NCBI GenBank assembly: GCA_030606635.1
Contig: JAUWGA010000039.1
Location: 1-11,629, forward strand
Length of the DNA stretch: 11,629 bases
Direction: 5' to 3'
Source: Methanosarcinales archaeon
Lineage (GTDB): Archaea; Halobacteriota; Methanosarcinia; Methanosarcinales; Methanogasteraceae
Shown: positions 1 to 6,295 of the stretch, one piece after another
Numbering within the stretch: the first letter of the stretch is position 1
How the letters are laid out: the number at the start of each line of letters is the position of its first letter
Notes under the pieces: generated by a model
What the model was told of the DNA's origin: nothing
The model's input: the letters and a program-made list of their open reading frames with translations, nothing else
Database searches by the model: none
Made by a program: the position numbers and the translations under genes

Positions 1-728
1 GCAATCGCATCCCCGAGATCTGCTCCGAATATCTGCGCAATCCCACATACCGCCCATCCGTTAAGCGCCCATGCAAAAATTATGAAAACCGGCATCCCCT
101 CGTCAAATGCAAAACTCCAGAGTCCGGCTGAAGTTCCGAGCAGTTCCATCGTGCCACCAAGCGCTGTAGCAACCGTGGCAAACGCGAGGTTCCAATCAAG
201 AGTCTGTCTGTTGTTATAATATAGACCCAGAATAGCAAACGCTGTGTAAATCGCAATGATCTCTGGGGTGGCTATCGCGAGATAGCCTTCGAACCACAAG
301 AATGCAGCGAATGCAAAGAGAATCAGAACGAAGGGAGCAATCCTGAATCTTCTACCGCTCAGATCAACAGACACAAAGACACGCCTTAAGCCGTGCGAGA
401 GTCCGATGATTACAATCATAAAAATCGGCATTGAAAAGAGAGCAAATAGCGGAGGTGCAGCACCCTCTACGTGATGCCACAGCCACATCCCGGCAAGCAT
501 GGCAAAACGTTCCACAAGGTATGCGATCAGGATCGATGCTGACGAGACCGCTACAAAATGCTTCGTCTGCATCCTCATTGCAAACAACGCAGCAAGGACG
601 AGTGCGAACAGGAAACCAAGAGTGAACTCAAGTGAAGATATGGCGAGATAACCGCCAGACACAAAGCCGAATATCGATAGCAGCGCAAGAACAGAGAATA
701 TAGCGAGATTTGTTAGTTTCTTCACCAT
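1..728 (-). CDS. Multi-pass membrane protein with internal duplication (partial, 3' end beyond window)
   Basis: I translated the minus strand by hand. The frame is open for 242 codons from ATG at 728 to the window edge with no stop, so the C terminus lies outside. The product is strongly hydrophobic, with about seven or eight likely membrane segments and no soluble domain. It contains two direct copies of one unit. Residues 26-89 and 148-211 align without a gap at an offset of 122: GYLAI recurs at 26-30 and 148-152, E73 matches E195, AG-x-W at 79-82 matches 201-204, and EG at 88-89 matches 210-211. Such a pattern suggests a transporter-like or lipid-modifying membrane protein formed by gene duplication. 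The E-x2-G with a later P and W faintly recalls the DUF422/CruF carotenoid-hydratase family, but I do not recognise the family. A TATA box about 27 bp upstream of the ATG supports this start and a leaderless mRNA. Confidence 0.8.
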   Translation of the reverse strand, partial: MVKKLTNLAIFSVLALLSIFGFVSGGYLAISSLEFTLGFLFALVLAALFAMRMQTKHFVAVSSASILIAYLVERFAMLAGMWLWHHVEGAAPPLFALFSMPIFMIVIIGLSHGLRRVFVSVDLSGRRFRIAPFVLILFAFAAFLWFEGYLAIATPEIIAIYTAFAILGLYYNNRQTLDWNLAFATVATALGGTMELLGTSAGLWSFAFDEGMPVFIIFAWALNGWAVCGIAQIFGADLGDAI

Positions 729-750
729 TAATGTTTAAGAGTCGGTCTGG

Positions 751-758
751 TATTTAAT
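751..758 (-). promoter_or_regulatory. TATA box for the left-edge membrane protein gene
   Basis: On the minus strand the bases read ATTAAATA. The centre is about 27 bp upstream of the ATG at 728, the usual archaeal distance from TATA box to transcription start. Transcription would then begin at or next to the start codon, giving a leaderless mRNA. No purine-rich ribosome binding site lies in between, which fits. Confidence 0.5.
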
Positions 759-1115
759 GTTTTCTTCGATTGGGGGCTGTCACGGCTTGTGGTGTTACAG
801 AAGATTTTATGAACCTGGTCGGGCGAGTACGGATCTGAGTCTATCAGGCATCTTATCCGGATTATTGGATACATTCGGGACCGTAGGCTGCTCCATTCTT
901 GAAACACGCCAAGTCCCGCCCCGCCTATCACAAATTCCACGAACTGCGTCGCAAGTTTCGGAGGTGGTGCGTTTTTGATTGCGCTGTGCGCTTGCAAGGA
1001 CTATACCAAAGTCATCCCCGAGAATGCCCGAAGATCGACTTCCAGTGGTCCGTGAGCAATACACATAAGACCATCGACTTGGGGGTATCAAGCCGATAAC
1101 CCCAAAACAGATACC

Positions 1116-1123
1116 TTTTATTA
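1116..1123 (+). promoter_or_regulatory. TATA box for lysA
   Basis: TTTTATTA lies about 37 bp upstream of the lysA ATG. A transcription start about 25 bp downstream (near 1145) would leave a leader of roughly a dozen bases, which includes GGAAG at 1145-1149, a weak ribosome binding site. Confidence 0.4.
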
Positions 1124-1156
1124 AGATGCAGCCATGAATGGTGTGGAAGTGTTTCC

Positions 1157-2437
1157 ATGTCCAAGGCAAACCACATCGGCATCCAGAACCATCACCTCAC
1201 CATCGGCGGGGTCGACACAGTCTCGCTTGCACACGAATACGGCACACCGCTCTATGTGATCGACGAGAAGCGCATACGCGAGAACTTCCGCACATTCAAA
1301 AGCGCGTTTCCTGACGCTGACATCTACTTTGCTGCAAAGGCGAACTGGAACCTTTCCGTCCTGCGGATCCTTGCGTCGGAGGGCGCAGGCGCTGATGTCT
1401 TCTCTGATGGCGAACTCTATGCCGCGCTCCTTGCAGGCATCCAGCATGATAGGATTCTCTTTAACGGCAACTCAAAGACAGCGTACGAACTCCAGATGGC
1501 GATCGACTCGGGGGTGCGTGTTTCAGTGGATTCGATGGACGAACTGCACACGCTCTCGGATCTGGCGATCAAATCCGGAAAGGCGGTCGATATCGCATTC
1601 AGGGTCAATCCCGATGTATCGCCAGAGACACACCCGAAGATTGCGACAGGTCTTGCATCCTCGAAGTTCGGGATCGGGTACAAGAACGTCCTGAAAGCGT
1701 ACGAAGAGGCAAAGGAACTGCCAGGGGTAAATCCGGTCGGCATCCACTGCCATATCGGGTCGCAGATCACTGATGTCTCGCCTTTTGGGGAGGCGGTGGA
1801 GCGGATGATGGATATCGCGGAACAGATCACGCGGCTTGGAATCACACTTGAGTTTGTGGATATGGGCGGCGGGCTTGGCATCCCGTACCAGAAGGATATG
1901 GCGACGCCTACACCACACGATCTTGCAGATACGATCCTTCCGATCTTCCGCTGCCGGTCCGAGGCTATCGGGATCTCTCCGAGACTCGTGCTCGAACCAG
2001 GCAGATACATCGTTGGCGACACAAGTCTTCTACTTGCCGGGGTTACCACTGTGAAGCGGTCCGCAAGGAACTTTGTTGGCGTTGACGCCGGTCTTAACCT
2101 GATGATCCGCCCTGCGATGTACGATGCGTACCACGAGGTGGCTGTTGCGAACAAGGCAGACCTCGCAGGGGAGGAGACGTACGATATTGTGGGACCGATC
2201 TGTGAATCAGGCGATATCATTGCGAGAGACCGCAAACTGCCCCTGATAGAACCCGGCGACGTGATAGCGGTCTTCGATGTCGGAGCGTACGGATTCAGCA
2301 TGAGTTCCCAGTACAACGGGCGGTGCCGGTGTACAGAGATTATGGTCTCTGACGGCTCTGTGGATGTGATACGCGAGCAGGAACACTACGGCGACCTGAT
2401 TGCGAAACAGAAGATTCCTGCAAGATTGCTTGTGTAA
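1157..2437 (+). CDS. lysA: Diaminopimelate decarboxylase
   Basis: This cytoplasmic PLP enzyme removes CO2 from meso-2,6-diaminopimelate to give L-lysine, the last step of the DAP route. The 426 residues match the usual family length. The N-terminal alanine-racemase-like TIM barrel carries the PLP lysine K61 in YFAAKAN, HIGSQ at 199-203, GGGLG at 237-241 (cofactor phosphate loop) and EPGRY at 280-284. The C-terminal beta domain carries C349-E350 in the CESGD motif, which completes the active site across the dimer, and a YGFSMSSQYNGR segment near the end. The ATG at 1157 puts the conserved core at the expected distance from the N terminus. The gene has its own promoter and converges with rpiA, ending 2 bp from it, so the two are separate transcription units that share a terminator region. 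Confidence 0.97.
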   Translation: MSKANHIGIQNHHLTIGGVDTVSLAHEYGTPLYVIDEKRIRENFRTFKSAFPDADIYFAAKANWNLSVLRILASEGAGADVFSDGELYAALLAGIQHDRILFNGNSKTAYELQMAIDSGVRVSVDSMDELHTLSDLAIKSGKAVDIAFRVNPDVSPETHPKIATGLASSKFGIGYKNVLKAYEEAKELPGVNPVGIHCHIGSQITDVSPFGEAVERMMDIAEQITRLGITLEFVDMGGGLGIPYQKDMATPTPHDLADTILPIFRCRSEAIGISPRLVLEPGRYIVGDTSLLLAGVTTVKRSARNFVGVDAGLNLMIRPAMYDAYHEVAVANKADLAGEETYDIVGPICESGDIIARDRKLPLIEPGDVIAVFDVGAYGFSMSSQYNGRCRCTEIMVSDGSVDVIREQEHYGDLIAKQKIPARLLV

Positions 2438-2439
2438 CC

Positions 2440-3144
2440 CTACCGCTTCAGCACTTTGACCCCATCCGAGGTGCCGATATGCACCTCGTCCACATTTAAG
2501 AATATCCCGTGCTCGAGTGCGCCGACGAGTGCGTTTAACTCATCACTCCATCGCGCGGGATCGTCGATCGTGCCAAAGTCAGCGTCGATTACGAAGTTTC
2601 CGTTGTCGGTGACCACAGGACCATCCTTCCGGGCTGCCATCCGAAGCTCAGGTATCCCGCCAAGTGCACGCACCCCGCGTTCCACAAGCGTTCTTGCGTA
2701 CGGCAGAACCTCGATCGGAACCTCATGATTAAGTCCGTGGACGACTTTTTCGTGATCCGCCATCAGAACCACTCTCGATGCAGCGTGTGCGATCACCTTC
2801 TCTCGGGTGTGTGCAGCGCCCCCTCCCTTGATCGCAACGAGATTCCTGTCGATCTGGTCCGCACCATCGAGCACGATGTCGAGCTTTGGGTGCTCCGAAA
2901 GCGTCGTGATCGGTAGCTTCTGCTGCGCTGCAAGCATCTCTGACTGGTATGAGGTCGGCACGCACAGGATATCAAGCCCACCGGCAACCAGCCTTCCGAG
3001 TTCTGCTATCGCATACGCCGCGGTCGAACCCGTGCCGATGCCGACAATCATCCCGTCGGAAATGAGCGTTACTGCCGATAGGGCAGATGCTTCCTTCTCG
3101 CGGCTCTTGTCGCTGCTGGTGTCGTGGCTGCTTCGATCCTTCAT
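2440..3144 (-). CDS. rpiA: Ribose-5-phosphate isomerase A
   Basis: This enzyme interconverts ribose 5-phosphate and ribulose 5-phosphate in the cytoplasm, supplying ribose for nucleotides. In archaea that lack the oxidative pentose phosphate pathway it links to the ribulose monophosphate or transketolase routes. The 234 residues fit the family. The phosphate-binding loop GIGTGST is at 35-41, and DGADQID at 93-99 and KGGGAAHTREK at 106-116 hold the active site. By spacing, D93, D96, K106 and E115 correspond to E. coli D81, D84, K94 and the catalytic base E103. The C terminus (NVDEVHIGTSDGV) is typical. A short polar extension of about 18 residues precedes the first helix. The TATA-like sequence 28 bp upstream of the ATG supports this start. 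The promoter lies inside the remains of a RelE toxin gene. Confidence 0.97.
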   Translation of the reverse strand: MKDRSSHDTSSDKSREKEASALSAVTLISDGMIVGIGTGSTAAYAIAELGRLVAGGLDILCVPTSYQSEMLAAQQKLPITTLSEHPKLDIVLDGADQIDRNLVAIKGGGAAHTREKVIAHAASRVVLMADHEKVVHGLNHEVPIEVLPYARTLVERGVRALGGIPELRMAARKDGPVVTDNGNFVIDADFGTIDDPARWSDELNALVGALEHGIFLNVDEVHIGTSDGVKVLKR

Positions 3145-3159
3145 TAATTCTATGGGTGG

Positions 3160-3320
3160 TCACCTGATGTTTAAGTGTTGCTGTCTGCGGCATTTGCATG
3201 CAAACATCACACCCATCCAGAAGTCGACAAGTGATTCAATGGCTCTTATAATCCGCGGGACTTGTTGCAGGCCAATGCTGTGCAAATCTCGTGCTGCCGA
3301 ACTCTTCCATCGAATTTCAT
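3160..3320 (-). pseudogene. Broken RelE-type toxin gene
   Basis: RelE toxins are small ribosome-dependent mRNA nucleases encoded just after their antitoxin. The antitoxin stop here overlaps an ATG (ATGA at 3317-3320), the classic toxin start, and reads MKF before falling out of frame. From 3309 a different frame gives WKSSAARDL, then QVPRIIRAIESLV, which is the N-terminal helix pair of RelE proteins. The W codon lies 11 bases from the ATG, not a multiple of three, so a small deletion or other frameshift separates them. After ESLV the family resemblance stops and the frame runs through unrelated residues to a TGA at 3160-3162, so the catalytic C-terminal half is missing. The gene is both frameshifted and truncated and cannot make an active toxin. 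The rpiA promoter sits in its tail. Confidence 0.75.
3169..3175 (-). promoter_or_regulatory. TATA-like element for rpiA
   Basis: On the minus strand CTTAAAC lies about 28 bp before the rpiA ATG, which suggests a leaderless or nearly leaderless transcript. AGGTGA on the same strand at 3160-3165 could be a ribosome binding site, but it is about 15 bases from the start, which is long. Confidence 0.35.
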
Positions 3321-3508
3321 AAGATCCCATCTTCTTTCAGCCCTTTCTTAATATCTTCAAATGCTATTGTGGGCTCATCCCGGCGTTCGGCGATGATCGA
3401 TAGGTCATGGAGGTCTTCCAACAGTTCCTCATACTCCCCGATCGAGAGGATCACTGCTGTTTTTTGTCCCTTCCCATCTACGACATACTGTTTCTGAAGC
3501 GCTCTCAT
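3317..3508 (-). CDS. RelB/Phd-like antitoxin of a type II toxin-antitoxin module
   Basis: This 63-residue protein should bind and neutralise a RelE-type toxin and repress its own operon. Its N-terminal part (MRALQKQYVVDGKGQKTAVILSI, residues 1-23) followed by an EYEELLEDL helix is the pattern of Phd/YefM- and RelB-type antitoxins seen widely in archaea. The acidic and charged C-terminal tail would wrap the toxin. I chose the ATG at 3508: on the minus strand AAGGTGA lies 5 bases before it and serves as ribosome binding site. An in-frame GTG at 3517 lies inside that site and is less likely. The stop overlaps the ATG of the broken relE by four bases. The antitoxin looks intact although its toxin is dead. 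It may be a leftover, or it may still act as repressor or against a related toxin elsewhere. Confidence 0.8.
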   Translation of the reverse strand: MRALQKQYVVDGKGQKTAVILSIGEYEELLEDLHDLSIIAERRDEPTIAFEDIKKGLKEDGIL

Positions 3509-3693
3509 ATTTTTCACCTTGTATCTGCTAACCGGGTTGATACTTCACCCATGGGCAGGAGTTATGATAAATCTATGTTCCCACACGCCGCCTGCAGGAT
3601 CATGAGAGCGTCGAACGATATGACGCGCTTGTAGCCGCTCACGCCCCAACGCAGATCGGGCGGGCGGCTGGAGCTTGCAATCCGGAATATCGG

Positions 3694-3921
3694 TCAGGCT
3701 GTGACATGCTCCCCGATCATGAGGTATTCTGAAGAAGCTTGTGATGCCGGAACTGGTGCATCATCTTCGATCAATCCTTTCATATACAGTACGATTGCGT
3801 CATACATATTTTGCTCAACTTCTTCGTGTGTGCTGCCAGTTGCTACACAACCGGGCAGGTCTGGCGAATATGATGAGTAGTTCTCGTCTGCTTTTTCGAT
3901 AACAACTAAAAACTTGTACAT
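3694..3921 (-). CDS. hicB: HicB-family antitoxin
   Basis: The 75-residue protein has the compact HicB fold (partial RNase H-like). Its core YSPDLPGCVATG at 18-29 is followed by the E-x2-E-x-N-M-x2-A helix (residues 33-42), both hallmarks of archaeal and bacterial HicB. Family members of this short type bind and block the HicA mRNA-cleaving toxin. There is no C-terminal ribbon-helix-helix or HTH domain, so DNA binding is uncertain. An excellent ribosome binding site, AAGGAGAT (minus strand, 3927-3934), lies 5-7 bases before the ATG at 3921. The hicA remains end only 2 bp upstream, which is the normal hicA-hicB order. The gene shows no defect, so this is a second case here of an intact antitoxin beside a dead toxin. 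Confidence 0.9.
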   Translation of the reverse strand: MYKFLVVIEKADENYSSYSPDLPGCVATGSTHEEVEQNMYDAIVLYMKGLIEDDAPVPASQASSEYLMIGEHVTA

Positions 3922-3923
3922 AA

Positions 3924-4122
3924 TTATCTCCTTTCAGTTAGTTTCGCCTGTTTTAATATGCTGCCTAATGTTCCGGGAGCCAAATCGTGGCTGGGATGAC
4001 CCGGCGAAAGGTCACCCTTCCCGTTTTGGTCGGGTGCTTGTACTGCCGAATGGCTCCCCATTCATCGTAACCGGATACCAGCCATCTGATTCGATCATCT
4101 TGATAACATCACGCACTTTCAT
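3924..4122 (-). pseudogene. hicA: Frameshifted HicA toxin gene
   Basis: HicA is a small double-stranded-RNA-binding-fold ribonuclease toxin. From ATG at 4122 the frame gives MKVRDVIKMIESDGWYPV, the family N terminus. The following conserved parts are all present but in other frames: GSH (with the catalytic histidine) near 4050-4058, RQYKHPTKTGRVTF near 4007-4048, then HPSHDLAPGTLGSILKQ from about 3998. The order of frames is A, B, C, B, so at least three single-base changes have occurred, near 4059-4068, at 4049, and near 3999-4006. The start frame meets a TGA at 4012-4014 after 36 codons. The total length, about 66 codons, is normal, so the gene died by small indels rather than deletion. Recent decay fits the good residual similarity; sequencing error is a less likely alternative. 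Confidence 0.85.
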
Positions 4123-4161
4123 GGCATTCGACCACCGTGTATTGTATGTTATCATGCGGGA

Positions 4162-4169
4162 TATATCAA
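4162..4169 (-). promoter_or_regulatory. Possible TATA box for the hicA-hicB unit
   Basis: On the minus strand TTGATATA lies about 43 bp upstream of the hicA ATG. It would give a leader of some 18 bases containing GGTGG. The element is in the gap between the divergent hicA remains and metK. Confidence 0.35.
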
Positions 4170-4202
4170 CTCTTCTGGCGGTCATATAGCCGACCAGAAT
4201 AT

Positions 4203-4210
4203 CTTATATC
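4203..4210 (+). promoter_or_regulatory. TATA box for metK
   Basis: CTTATATC is centred about 41 bp before the metK ATG. It predicts a transcription start near 4231 and a leader of about 16 bases that includes the GAGGT ribosome binding site at 4236-4240. The gap to the divergent hicA remains is short, so both promoters share about 60 bp. Confidence 0.45.
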
Positions 4211-4247
4211 ATCGGCACAGATACACTTCATCACAGAGGTACTTCCA

Positions 4248-5438
4248 ATGACACGAAATATCAAGGTGGAACCGCTCAGGCAGACTCCGATTGAGAAGCA
4301 GGAGATCGAACTTGTCGAGCGGAAAGGTATCGGACATCCGGACAGCATCGCAGACGGACTTGCCGAAGCGGTCAGTCAGGCACTCTGCGCCGAGTACATG
4401 GATCGCTGTGGGGCAGTGCTGCACCACAACACCGATGAGACGCAGATCGTGGCTGGCAGATCCTACCCTGCGTTCGGTGGCGGAGAGGTGATCTCGCCGA
4501 TTTACATATTGCTGGTCGGCAGAGCCACTAAGGAGTTCGATGGCGTACACATCCCGACCGATACCACTGCACTACAGGCAGCCCGGGACTATCTCAAGGA
4601 GAACATCCTGAACCTAAATGTGGAGCGCGATATCATTCTTGATTGCAAACTCGGGGAGGGCTCGTCCGACCTGAGGGACGTCTTCCACCGAACGATTCCA
4701 GGTGCGAACGACACGTCCTTTGGCGTAGGGTTTGCGCCGCTATCAGAGACCGAGCAGATCGTGTACCAGGCCGAACGTGAATTGATGAATCTCAGGAAGA
4801 AGATTCCTGCGATCGGGGAGGACACCAAGATCATGGGACTTCGCGACAAGGACAAGATCACCTTGGTCGTTGCCTGCGCAATGGTCGGGCGCCATCTCGA
4901 CGATCTGGACCATTACATCAGCGTAACAGAGAGTTTGCGCGATCACGTCGAGAACATGGCGTGTGGCTGCACGGATCGTGAGATCAATGTGTTGATCAAT
5001 ACCGCAGACGACCTCAAAAACGAATCGCTCTTCATGACTGTGACCGGAACCTCGGCAGAGATGGGGGATGACGGGTCTGTCGGACGCGGCAACCGGTGCA
5101 ACGGCTTGATAACGCCGTACAGACCGATGAGCATGGAGGCGACGAGCGGCAAGAACCCGGTCAACCATGTCGGGAAGATATACAACCTGCTCACCAACAA
5201 GATCGCATCCGAGGTGGTTGAGACCGTGGACGGGGTCGAGGAGATATACATCCGCATGTTATCCGAGATCGGTAAGCCGATCGACCAGCCGCTCGTTGCT
5301 GATGCCGGAATCGTTCCTGCAGAGGGGGCTGACATGAGTGCGCTGCATCGGGAGATCGAGGAGATCATCGATAGGTCGCTTGCAAACATAACAGACATTA
5401 CCAGACTGGTCGCAGAAGGGAAACTTGCCACGTTCTGA
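4248..5438 (+). CDS. metK: Archaeal-type S-adenosylmethionine synthetase
   Basis: This cytoplasmic enzyme makes S-adenosylmethionine from methionine and ATP, releasing phosphate and pyrophosphate. It belongs to the archaeal MAT family, which is very divergent from bacterial MetK. The 396 residues match the family length of about 400. Visible blocks are GIGHPDS at 27-33 (ATP site), GRSYPAFGGGEVISP, GVGFAPLSETE, GDDGSVGRGNR at 273-283 and the PYRPMSMEATSGKNP segment that follows. The frame is open upstream to an ATG at 4137, but the family N terminus (TRNIKVEPL) begins right after the ATG at 4248. GAGGT lies 7 bases before that ATG and the TATA box lies between the two candidate starts, so 4248 is the start. 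The stop overlaps the ATG of the next gene (TGATG), so translation of the two is probably coupled. Confidence 0.97.
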   Translation: MTRNIKVEPLRQTPIEKQEIELVERKGIGHPDSIADGLAEAVSQALCAEYMDRCGAVLHHNTDETQIVAGRSYPAFGGGEVISPIYILLVGRATKEFDGVHIPTDTTALQAARDYLKENILNLNVERDIILDCKLGEGSSDLRDVFHRTIPGANDTSFGVGFAPLSETEQIVYQAERELMNLRKKIPAIGEDTKIMGLRDKDKITLVVACAMVGRHLDDLDHYISVTESLRDHVENMACGCTDREINVLINTADDLKNESLFMTVTGTSAEMGDDGSVGRGNRCNGLITPYRPMSMEATSGKNPVNHVGKIYNLLTNKIASEVVETVDGVEEIYIRMLSEIGKPIDQPLVADAGIVPAEGADMSALHREIEEIIDRSLANITDITRLVAEGKLATF

Positions 5439-6259
5439 TGCTTCGAATATGTCTGCTACTTATCGCGATACTCGTGGTCTGTGTACCATCAGCGTCCGCT
5501 GCTGTGGTGCACGGAACCACGTATGAGTGGTCGACATTCGAAGCACTCGAGAACACGATCGTTCTGGTGAATTCGACGCCGCCGCAGAAGCTGGTCGCGT
5601 CTTCCGGCAGTTACACATTCGATCTGCCGGAAGGATCGTACATGATCCGTGCCGAATATTACGGGGGCAATCTGCTCGAGTATTATTCCGAAGAAGAGAT
5701 CACGATCGTTGGGGATGGCGACTTTGTGCTCGATCTCCTGATGTTTCCACCGATTGAGGAAGCGTACCTGTACGGGGATATAAATTTCAGCGAGGATCTC
5801 TTCGATTACGAAGAACTCCCTGAAGATGAAGAGGACTCTACAGTAATACTCTATGCAATCGGCATCCTCTCGGTTCTGGCAATCGTATCTGCCCTGTTTT
5901 TGTGGAAAAGGGGTAAAAAGGGCGACGGAAAGGGTGGAACAGATGGAACGAATGGAAAAGAAGATTATGGATATGAACCGGTGAAGCCAGAATCGGTAGC
6001 GCCAGAAGAATCGGAAGAACCGGGAGAATTGGAAGAGTTAGAACAGGGGGATGCGGAATCAGCGATCCCATCTGATCTGCAGAGGGTGCTCTCGATTATC
6101 GGGGCGCATGAAGGCAGGATCACACAAAAAGACCTGCGGATGCGGCTCAATTGCTCGGAAGCGAAGGCGAGTCTGATGATAACTGATCTTGAGGATCGGG
6201 GATTGGTCAAGAAGGTGAAGAAGGGCAGGGGAAACGTGATCATACTAACAGACTTATGA
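5438..6259 (+). CDS. Membrane-anchored winged-helix protein with extracytoplasmic domain
   Basis: Residues 1-22 form a signal peptide (hydrophobic run, then ASAA). Residues 23-132 make an outer beta-rich domain: SGSYTFDLPEGSYMIRAEY at 56-74 resembles carboxypeptidase-regulatory-like (transthyretin-type) repeats. A membrane helix follows at about 135-156, with KRGKKGDGK on the inner side. A Gly/Glu/Pro-rich acidic linker covers 160-210. A C-terminal winged helix at 211-273 has the MarR/IclR-like pattern, with a recognition helix around SEAKASLMITDLEDRGLV and a wing around KKGRGN. This is a known archaeal layout for one-component membrane regulators, which sense something outside and bind DNA directly; the ligand and target are unknown. 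The ATG overlaps the metK stop by one base, so the two are co-transcribed. The mscS gene follows after 36 bp, which suggests an envelope or osmotic link (inference). Confidence 0.75.
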   Translation: MLRICLLLIAILVVCVPSASAAVVHGTTYEWSTFEALENTIVLVNSTPPQKLVASSGSYTFDLPEGSYMIRAEYYGGNLLEYYSEEEITIVGDGDFVLDLLMFPPIEEAYLYGDINFSEDLFDYEELPEDEEDSTVILYAIGILSVLAIVSALFLWKRGKKGDGKGGTDGTNGKEDYGYEPVKPESVAPEESEEPGELEELEQGDAESAIPSDLQRVLSIIGAHEGRITQKDLRMRLNCSEAKASLMITDLEDRGLVKKVKKGRGNVIILTDL

Positions 6260-6261
6260 AA

Positions 6262-6270
6262 AAATTCATA
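6262..6270 (+). promoter_or_regulatory. TATA box for the mscS-DUF98 gene pair
   Basis: AAATTCATA is centred about 30 bp before the mscS ATG and overlaps nothing but the end of the preceding gene's spacer. It predicts a leaderless or nearly leaderless transcript. No ribosome binding site precedes the ATG, in agreement. mscS may thus have its own promoter besides read-through from metK. Confidence 0.4.
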
Positions 6271-6295
6271 ATCCATCAACAACAGACCGGATACC

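Larger units (their letters stand above)
729..1156. other. 428-bp spacer without a recognisable gene
   Basis: Both ends hold promoter elements: the minus-strand TATA box at 751-758 and the plus-strand lysA TATA box at 1116-1123. In between, short open frames exist on both strands, the longest clean ones about 65-75 codons. None has a convincing start signal, a family-like motif or neighbouring-gene codon use. A basic stretch on plus at about 899-990 (KHAKSRPAYHKFHEL, then RRKFRRW) could be a decayed coding remnant, perhaps of a mobile element, but I cannot assign it. No tRNA, CRISPR or long inverted repeat was seen. Confidence 0.5.

Noticed and set aside
899..1099. Transposase remnant on plus (basic 66-codon frame)
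   Set aside because: It is rich in Lys/Arg but carries no DDE, HUH or other transposase motif that I can recognise, and no terminal repeats were found.
1417..2316. 299-codon minus-strand open frame
   Set aside because: It lies wholly opposite lysA, has biased composition (Ser/Ile/Arg-rich), and shows no family motif.
3509..3517. GTG start for the RelB/Phd-like antitoxin at 3517
   Set aside because: The GTG is part of the AAGGTGA ribosome binding site for the ATG at 3508.
4137..4247. Upstream extension of metK to an ATG at 4137
   Set aside because: The family N terminus begins at the ATG at 4248, which has a GAGGT ribosome binding site, and the extension would span the promoter and the hicA start region.
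4943..5431. 162-codon minus-strand open frame
   Set aside because: It lies opposite metK, which is unmistakable; the shadow has no family features.
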